DNA of 5,630 nt from DAOTXK01 sp034435395 (GTDB taxonomy: Bacteria; Chloroflexota; Anaerolineae; Aggregatilineales; Ch27). Where the stretch lies: the NCBI GenBank assembly GCA_034435395.1, contig DAOTXK010000152.1:1-5630 (forward strand). The letters run 5' to 3'. Below, in pieces: positions 5,351-5,630 of this stretch (the stretch's first letter is position 1; each line of letters starts with the position of its first letter). The notes below the pieces were generated by a model. That model worked only from the letters and a program-made list of their open reading frames with translations, searched no databases and was not told the DNA's origin. The position numbers and the translations under genes are program-made.

Positions 5351-5630
5351 TTATCCCTCGGCGATCAACTGGGGCAGGCCGCGCACAGCCAGCCCTGCTT
5401 CGCCGGCAAACCGCGCCAGGTGGGCGGCGCTCAGCGGCGAGTCGGTGATCACCAGCTCGGCTCCGACACGCCTGGCTTCCGCCAGACGCTGCCGGGCCAA
5501 CCCCTCCGCCAGGCGGGGGTAGGTGCGCCACAGGCCGTCATCCGCGCCGCTGCTTTTGCTGAGGGCGCGCTGCCAGACCGAATAACAGCGGGCCATGCCC
5601 ATCGCCTCGACCACCTGTCGAGGCGCGTCG
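5351..5630 (-). CDS. CCG-domain (iron-sulfur oxidoreductase-like) protein, C-terminal 92 residues, motif cysteines replaced by serine
   Basis: The gene enters from the right edge and ends at TAA 5353-5351; its start is outside the window. The visible residues follow the C-terminal cysteine-rich (CCG) domain of LutA, GlcF/GlpC and HdrB-like proteins: APRQVVEAM near the edge, SSGADDGLW at 26-34, a helix rich in A, R, L and E, then GAELVITDSPLS at 56-67 and a final short strand and helix. In the usual domain the first motif reads CCGxGxG and the second CPxC. Here CC is SS and CPxC is SPLS. Spacing between the motifs (36 residues) is close to the family's. The only cysteine in view is C15. The frame is clean, so it reads as a working protein rather than a decayed gene. 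The identification rests on motif memory and is moderate. A role as a redox partner or structural remnant is open. Confidence 0.6.
   Translation of the reverse strand, partial: DAPRQVVEAMGMARCYSVWQRALSKSSGADDGLWRTYPRLAEGLARQRLAEARRVGAELVITDSPLSAAHLARFAGEAGLAVRGLPQLIAEG
5355..5359 (-). promoter_or_regulatory. Shine-Dalgarno site of the zinc dehydrogenase gene
   Basis: GAGGG on the minus strand, within the last codons of the iron-sulfur-like gene. It ends 4 bases before ATG 5350 and 7 bases before ATG 5347. The other genes here use about 6-7 bases, which slightly favours ATG 5347. Confidence 0.6.

Noticed and set aside
5351..5630. Pseudogene call for the CCG-like fragment
   Set aside because: Although the cysteines are lost, the frame is clean, domain spacing is kept, and the stop abuts the next start in operon style, so decay is not supported by what is visible.
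1..5630. CRISPR array, insertion sequence, tRNA, riboswitch or phage-like element
   Set aside because: No direct-repeat array, transposase, terminal inverted repeats or RNA gene was seen, and there is no intergenic space large enough to hold a leader or riboswitch.

Overview
The window is a GC-rich (by eye well over 60%) stretch of bacterial DNA in which every gene lies on the minus strand. It reads from right to left as one tightly packed operon of at least seven genes. Gaps between genes are 0 to 29 bases or slight overlaps, so there is no room for an internal promoter or classical terminator, and no gene-free stretch longer than 29 bases. All six starts inside the window have a GAGG-type Shine-Dalgarno core. 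High GC, a split two-subunit transketolase and a sugar ABC importer would fit Chloroflexota, Actinomycetota or similar groups. Nothing visible settles the phylum.

Layout in transcription order: (1) the C-terminal 92 residues of a protein resembling the CCG domain of iron-sulfur oxidoreductases (LutA/GlcF/HdrB type), with all of the motif cysteines in view replaced by serine; (2) a zinc-dependent medium-chain dehydrogenase of the sorbitol/threonine/idonate dehydrogenase type; (3) a classical short-chain dehydrogenase; (4) a Gfo/Idh/MocA-family sugar oxidoreductase starting at a GTG; (5) and (6) the N-terminal and C-terminal subunits of a split transketolase; (7) the first 202 residues of a MalF-type sugar ABC permease that runs off the left edge.

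The genes read together as a catabolic and uptake operon for a carbohydrate, polyol or sugar acid. The importer brings the substrate in, three different NAD(P)-dependent oxidoreductases change its oxidation state or stereochemistry, and the transketolase transfers a two-carbon unit from the resulting ketose to an aldose phosphate. The substrate cannot be named from this window, because no kinase, isomerase, binding protein or regulator is in view. Split transketolases have been assigned to unusual sugars elsewhere (D-apulose 4-phosphate, 6-deoxy-6-sulfofructose), so a non-standard substrate is plausible but is inference. The two observations most worth following are the cysteine-to-serine CCG domain and the changed substrate-facing loop of the transketolase C-subunit.
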